A program made the position numbers and the translations under genes. 7,668 nt of DNA, from positions 1-7,668 of the forward strand of contig JBCCQK010000425.1 of NCBI GenBank assembly GCA_039024375.1, read 5' to 3'. Numbering within the stretch: position 1 is the first letter of the stretch; every line of letters begins with the position of its first letter. Shown piece by piece: positions 4,688-7,668 of the stretch. The notes under the pieces were generated by a model, which saw nothing but the letters and a program-made list of their open reading frames with translations, searched no databases and was not told the DNA's origin. This stretch comes from JAFMDF01 sp039024375. Lineage in GTDB: Bacteria > Bacteroidota > Bacteroidia > Chitinophagales > Saprospiraceae.

Positions 4688-5110
4688 TTAATAAATATTT
4701 TGATTCTGATTTAGTACCAATTCTTTATATGCGGCAACGGCCTGAACAACTCCGTCCTTCCAACTCAATTTTCTCAACGTGTTATTCACTTCGCCTTTGG
4801 TTGGGGCTGCTTGTTTTGGTCGGTATCGTTTTGAGTAGCTGGACACTTGCCCGATGAATAGTAAGTTCATTTGTTTGTCGTACCATCTGAAATAGACATT
4901 CATCCATTTCCAATTTACGCCTTCAAACATTAGGTATTCCGTGAATCTCATTAAATCATCGGTGGTTTTCCTATCCTTCATTTCCCTACCATCCTTTTCA
5001 TGGGCATACTCTACTAAGAACCTATCATTTCTATTCCTCCAATTTGCCCATATCTTTTCTGCGGTATCGTTGTAGATGGTTCTCGAAAGAAGTTGTATTT
5101 GATTGTTCAT
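4688..5110 (-). CDS. Unknown aromatic-rich protein in the replication block
   Basis: This 140-residue soluble protein is not one I recognise. It is rich in Trp and Tyr: IWANWRNRNDRF near 20-31, NWKWMNVYFRWYDKQMN in the middle, SYSKRYRP after it. It has a helical end (WKDGVVQAVAAYKELVLNQNQ). The aromatic-and-basic centre would suit binding to nucleic acid or to another protein. No cysteine pairs, catalytic motif, signal peptide or membrane segment is visible. It lies between the initiator and the HNH gene on the same strand, with gaps of 107 and 19 bases, so it is probably co-transcribed and serves the same process. Confidence 0.65.
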   Translation of the reverse strand: MNNQIQLLSRTIYNDTAEKIWANWRNRNDRFLVEYAHEKDGREMKDRKTTDDLMRFTEYLMFEGVNWKWMNVYFRWYDKQMNLLFIGQVSSYSKRYRPKQAAPTKGEVNNTLRKLSWKDGVVQAVAAYKELVLNQNQNIY

Positions 5111-5112
5111 AT

Positions 5113-5181
5113 TTATTCTGTTCTAAACCGCTTAACTAAGCAGATAATTGAGTTCAAATAGGCGGTCAATTTCGAGGTCAT
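5113..5181 (-). CDS. Possible 22-residue ORF after the initiator gene
   Basis: An ATG at 5181 opens a 22-residue frame (MTSKLTAYLNSIICLVKRFR and two more) ending two bases before the next gene's ATG at 5110. It is in the same frame as the initiator, and the frame is open back to the initiator's TAA, giving 34 codons in all. This could be a tiny gene, an old C-terminal extension cut off by a stop, or chance. I give it little weight. Confidence 0.2.
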   Translation of the reverse strand: MTSKLTAYLNSIICLVKRFRTE

Positions 5182-5217
5182 AGAATTGCGTTCAAAGAGT
5201 AATTTTCTAATCTCAAT

Positions 5218-6690
5218 TTATTCCTTGGTTAATGGCGGTTGGTTAAATAAATCGTATTGGGTAACATCCTTGGTTAAATCCTTCTTGTCTCGATAGCTTT
5301 TGATTGACTGCATTATCTGGTCCATAATGTAATCTTCATGCTTCGCCAAATACTCCATTGTGATTATCGTATTACCTTGCTCAATCTCCTTGATTAATTT
5401 CTTTAGTTTTCGTTGACAGTTATGGTAGGAGTTGGTCTTTTTATTTTTACATCTAACTGAACAATATTTAGTCCCTGCCCTCTTATGAGAAATGTCAGTA
5501 CCACAGATAATGCAAAGCCCTTTTTCGTGTCGCTCCTTTTCGTGTGGCAACAGTATAAGTTCCAATGGCCACGTATAACCTAGTCTGCCCAATGGAACTT
5601 TTGCCCCTTTTTGGCCATTCTCTGAATCTTCTTTGGAAGGTGTGGACATTGGAACTTTTTGCTTTCCATTTTCATTATTGAAATCTTCTTTGGAAGGTGT
5701 GGACATTGGAACTTTTGACCCAATATTTTCACTTTCTGACAACTTTAAAACTGTTGTCCAAATCCCCTCAACTAATTGCTCCTGCCTACACGGTTTCAAA
5801 ACAAATTCTCTTTGGATAGCTTTAAAATTTCTTAACCTTACCTTATACCTATTCCTACCCTCGTTCTTTTTCAAATCAAGCCAGTAGGTGGGGTGCCTAC
5901 CCATTTCGATTAGCCTAGTAGATGATTCATTTAACCCATTCGTATCAACTTCTTTGACCTTCAAAATTTCATTATGCACTTTAACCAAGGCTTTGCCCAG
6001 CTTTAAATACACTTCCTTGTCTTTTAGGTCAGTCAGTATAAACGGTCGATTGATTCCCGTTTTTCGTTGGACGTATCGCATCCTCAATGCTTTAATTTCA
6101 AACCTAAGTAGGTGATAATCCAATCCTTTTTGGTGTCCTTTGTCGTAAACCTTAATTATTATATTTGAATTTTGGCACTGCCTTCCTCTTAATGTCTTTT
6201 CACTAAGAGGAGCGTAATTAATGCCCTCAAAAGGTTGACTTTGATACAATATAAAATCATCGTAATATTTGGATGGTGGTAACTCGACTCTGACGTTTAC
6301 GCCAAATTCCAAGTAGTGTATTTTGAATCGCTCCAAAGCAATGCCCAAACTATCTGCCAATTGGTCGAAGGCATCACAACAGTTTTTAAAGGTAAAATTC
6401 GTATGGTTCGAGCCGTGAAAATAGTTATGTATCGAACCCTCGACCGTTAGCCGCCATTTATCCGATGGTTGCCATTTATGCTGTCCTTGCCTGTCTTTGG
6501 GTGGTTCTTTTGCCTTTTTGATGATAAGCACCAAACCCCGATGATAAGCCCGAAAATAGGTCTCTTTAATTTCGCCTGACTTGCGCTGCCATTTACCATC
6601 AAAATCGAATATGTCGGCACCAAGTATGCGTTCCCGTTCGGCTTTATCCGTTATATCACAGCTTATTTTTATCCCATCCGATGAAGCCAT
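5218..6690 (-). CDS. Rolling-circle-type replication initiator (gene II / Rep_trans-like)
   Basis: This 490-residue protein most resembles initiators that nick one strand at an origin and start rolling-circle replication. The N-terminal 215 residues have the expected order: VEGSIHNYFHG at 83-93, KIHYLEFGVNVRV at 123-135, NIIIKVYDKG at 176-185 (as in the YDKG of Rep_trans and phage CRI proteins), and LLRFEIKALRMRYV at 194-207, with Tyr206 a candidate nicking residue. Residues 326-356 hold a twice-repeated KVPMSTPSKED in a loose linker. A treble-clef-like finger has Cys393, 396, 410 and 414 (CIICGTD, YCSVRC), followed by a basic coiled helix. The start at 6690 overlaps a short upstream frame's stop as TAATG. 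A conjugative relaxase of the same fold is an alternative. No origin could be fixed. Confidence 0.68.
   Translation of the reverse strand: MASSDGIKISCDITDKAERERILGADIFDFDGKWQRKSGEIKETYFRAYHRGLVLIIKKAKEPPKDRQGQHKWQPSDKWRLTVEGSIHNYFHGSNHTNFTFKNCCDAFDQLADSLGIALERFKIHYLEFGVNVRVELPPSKYYDDFILYQSQPFEGINYAPLSEKTLRGRQCQNSNIIIKVYDKGHQKGLDYHLLRFEIKALRMRYVQRKTGINRPFILTDLKDKEVYLKLGKALVKVHNEILKVKEVDTNGLNESSTRLIEMGRHPTYWLDLKKNEGRNRYKVRLRNFKAIQREFVLKPCRQEQLVEGIWTTVLKLSESENIGSKVPMSTPSKEDFNNENGKQKVPMSTPSKEDSENGQKGAKVPLGRLGYTWPLELILLPHEKERHEKGLCIICGTDISHKRAGTKYCSVRCKNKKTNSYHNCQRKLKKLIKEIEQGNTIITMEYLAKHEDYIMDQIMQSIKSYRDKKDLTKDVTQYDLFNQPPLTKE
5625..5716. repeat. Perfect 35-bp direct repeat inside the initiator gene
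   Basis: Bases 5625-5659 recur exactly at 5682-5716, a period of 57 bases (19 codons), so the frame is kept. Each copy encodes KVPMSTPSKED (read leftward). A shorter related piece, GGAACTTTT, occurs at about 5594-5602 (KVPLG). The DNA identity over all codon positions implies a recent duplication or selection on the DNA itself. Confidence 0.85.
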
Positions 6691-6737
6691 TACTCGTAAA
6701 TCATCTGCTTAGGCAAGCAAAAGAAGTAGGAAACAAT

Positions 6738-6745
6738 TATCTTTG
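6738..6745 (+). promoter_or_regulatory. Candidate -7 box of a rightward RNA upstream of the initiator
   Basis: TATCTTTG at 6738-6745 fits the Bacteroidota TAnnTTTG consensus exactly and points away from the initiator gene. No good -33 TTG lies 17-23 bases upstream, which lowers confidence. A small dyad (CGAGT with ACTCG, about 6747-6770) lies just downstream and could be an operator. Confidence 0.35.
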
Positions 6746-6751
6746 TCGAGT

Positions 6752-6858
6752 AAATCTATTAATTAACTCGCTAAGGTTTATAATGGATTTTCGACCTTCG
6801 ACAACGGTTTTAACTTCGTTCGGTAGCCTATGATTCTGAAACCATAGGCTATTTTTTT
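6752..6858 (+). ncRNA. Candidate antisense RNA opposing the initiator leader
   Basis: A rightward transcript starting near 6752 would run about 107 bases to the T-run ending at 6858, with no reading frame of note. It is complementary to the 158-base gap between the nuclease and initiator genes, which leftward read-through mRNA must contain. Rolling-circle replicons often limit their initiator through such an RNA. The existence of the RNA is inferred only from the -7 box and the terminator. Confidence 0.3.
6824..6858 (+). terminator. Intrinsic terminator pointing right, against the flanking genes
   Basis: TAGCCTATG at 6824-6832 pairs perfectly with CATAGGCTA at 6843-6851 around ten bases and is followed by seven T bases (6852-6858). 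The T-run is only on the rightward strand, although all neighbouring genes read leftward. The right arm contains the stop codon of the 7271-6849 gene. Leftward, it would be only a stem without a T-run. Confidence 0.75.
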
Positions 6859-7271
6859 GCCTTAGTTCTTTTAAATGAAAGGACGTTAATTAATTGTTGT
6901 TCTGAAACTTCTTTCCCATCAAAGTACACTTTGCCATCCTCAAAAGACGACCGCTCAAATTGCAGTAAATGGAATCCGTGGTATTTAATCTTGTGGGAAA
7001 TGCCATTTTTACACCTAACTTGGTTCTTCAAGGCGTGTAGCCCCGCATTAATCAGCTTGTGAAGAACATCAAAGGTGCTTTGTTGGCACACAGCCACTTT
7101 CCCCATGTAGCGTTTAATCTCAATTAGCATAATGTGTTCCTTATCATTTCGAGCGTCCCGAATGATTAAATCTAAGTCAGAAATGAAAAAGGATTTTTTG
7201 TTGGGTAGATGCTCTGCCGTCCACAGTATCATATAGGGGTCGGCGGCATACTTGGTCTTTACGTGGCTCAT
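6849..7271 (-). CDS. Small PD-(D/E)XK nuclease-like protein
   Basis: This 140-residue protein has the signature of the restriction-enzyme-like nuclease fold. Its early helix (YMILWTAEHL, with Glu20) is followed by ISDLDLIIRD (Asp34 as metal ligand), then MLIEIKRY (Glu51, Lys53), and a conserved-looking Gln pair in VCQQSTFDVLHKLI (63-64). The spacing D34 - E51-x-K53 is right for an active enzyme. Length and form resemble small phage nucleases such as VRR-NUC or Holliday-junction types, but I cannot name the family. Its start lies 10 bases after the stop of the helix-turn-helix gene, so the two form an operon leading to the initiator. Processing of replication or recombination intermediates is a reasonable inference; restriction of other DNA is possible. 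Confidence 0.65.
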   Translation of the reverse strand: MSHVKTKYAADPYMILWTAEHLPNKKSFFISDLDLIIRDARNDKEHIMLIEIKRYMGKVAVCQQSTFDVLHKLINAGLHALKNQVRCKNGISHKIKYHGFHLLQFERSSFEDGKVYFDGKEVSEQQLINVLSFKRTKAKK

Positions 7272-7281
7272 TGAGGAAAAC

Positions 7282-7578
7282 CTAAACGGCTTTAGTCTTT
7301 AAAAAGGCGTCAATAGCGGCAAACTCAAATAGCTTTACACCATCAACTAAAAGACCAGAGAAGTAACCCGCCTTGCTCCAATTTCTGATAGTGTTAGCAT
7401 GGACTCCATAACGAATGCCGCACACTTTGGCGTTGCCGTACTTTTGAGGGCTTAAATTTTGGATAGGCTCATTTACTACCTTTTTTGATTCGTGCGTTTT
7501 TAGGCAAGCATTTACACAGTCAATAATTGTGAGCCTTAAATTTTCTTGTGATACTAGGACTAAATCTTGATTAACCAT
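7282..7578 (-). CDS. Excisionase/MerR-like helix-turn-helix protein
   Basis: This is a 98-residue DNA-binding protein. The first 45 residues form a helix (LRLTIIDCVNACLKTHESKK) and a linker; residues 46-98 are a winged helix of the HTH_17/MerR type: KYGNAKVCGIRYGVHANTIRNW (helix-turn-helix), then SKAGYFSGLLVDGVKLFEF as wing and AIDAFLKTK as the closing helix. Proteins of this type in mobile elements act as excisionases (bending DNA at the attachment site) or local regulators. It is the first gene of the leftward set. Upstream (7601-7668) are 9-bp-spaced repeats and a hairpin that would suit as its binding site. No integrase is present, so a regulator of the replication genes is as likely as an excisionase. 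Confidence 0.75.
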   Translation of the reverse strand: MVNQDLVLVSQENLRLTIIDCVNACLKTHESKKVVNEPIQNLSPQKYGNAKVCGIRYGVHANTIRNWSKAGYFSGLLVDGVKLFEFAAIDAFLKTKAV

Positions 7579-7633
7579 AACTAATTTTTTTCGTTAATTA
7601 TTAATTATGGCTGCAATATGGAGATGTTTTGAC

Positions 7634-7668
7634 TACGGTGGTTACGGTCACTACTAAAAGTAGTCACC
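7634..7668. repeat. Short 9-bp-spaced repeats and hairpin at the window end
   Basis: TACGGT occurs at 7634-7639 and 7643-7648, nine bases apart, followed by another TAC at 7652-7654 in phase. Overlapping them, GGTCACTACT (7646-7655) pairs with AGTAGTCACC (7659-7668) with one C-C mismatch and an AAA loop. GACTAC at 7631 and GTAGTC at 7660 offer a second pairing. The place, upstream of the first leftward gene, suits an operator, origin or attachment core. The structure may continue beyond the window. Confidence 0.45.

Noticed and set aside
5633..6115. Two rightward open frames (84 and 75 residues) inside the initiator gene
   Set aside because: They are complements of the well-supported initiator; their Ser/Leu/Phe-rich composition and internal repeat are the shadow of that gene.
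1..7668. The window as a complete circular element
   Set aside because: Joining the ends makes the leftward frame at position 1 hit a stop after two more bases (TGG TGA), no terminal overlap is seen, and structural or integration genes are absent; the window looks like a part of a larger element.

Overview
The window looks like the replication, recombination and control block of a phage-derived or plasmid-like mobile element from a member of the Bacteroidota. The host call is an inference. It rests on AT-rich leaders without clear Shine-Dalgarno sites, a TAnnTTTG-type -7 box (the Bacteroidota promoter consensus) placed exactly where a promoter is needed, and a small protein resembling the DUF6965 group known from that phylum. 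I see no structural (capsid, tail), integrase, transfer, tRNA or rRNA gene, so the type of element stays open.

Layout, right to left. A long leftward set of genes runs from about 7578 to 1468. It starts with an excisionase/MerR-like helix-turn-helix protein (7578-7282) and a small PD-(D/E)XK nuclease-like protein (7271-6849). A 490-residue protein resembling rolling-circle initiators (gene II/Rep_trans type), with a C-terminal four-cysteine finger, follows at 6690-5218. Next are an unknown 140-residue protein (5110-4688), a phage-type HNH endonuclease (4668-4273), a small protein with an OB-fold-like pattern (4127-3687) and a YqaJ/lambda-exonuclease-type nuclease (3690-2968). The last two overlap by ATGA and look like an exonuclease/ssDNA-binding recombination pair. 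A NUMOD4-HNH homing endonuclease with an unexplained 70-residue front extension (2822-2097) comes after. A gene broken by a frameshift at an A8 run (1944-1698) is joined by ATGA to the DUF6965-like gene (1701-1468), and then by apparent coding debris (about 1475-1344).

Left part. A rightward three-gene control operon (579-1167) encodes a Cro/CI-type repressor and two tiny charged proteins. The third of these is only 59 residues. The operon ends at a good intrinsic terminator (1194-1229). Divergent from it is a leftward 102-residue unknown gene (431-123), followed by the start of another leftward gene that leaves the window (52-1). The divergent intergenic region holds two tandem 20-bp repeats and one inverted copy. 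One repeat overlaps the likely -7 box of the leftward gene, the layout of a repressor-controlled switch.

How they may work together (inference): the repressor holds the 431-leftward transcript off. The initiator, nucleases and ssDNA-binding protein carry out replication and recombination of the element. A candidate rightward RNA (about 6752-6858), antisense to the leader of the initiator gene, could set its copy number. The non-coding stretches are unusually rich in structure: a 17-bp inverted repeat at 2838-2890, a possible pseudoknot at 2945-2976, G-tracts at 4174-4201, and 9-bp-spaced repeats plus a hairpin at 7634-7668.
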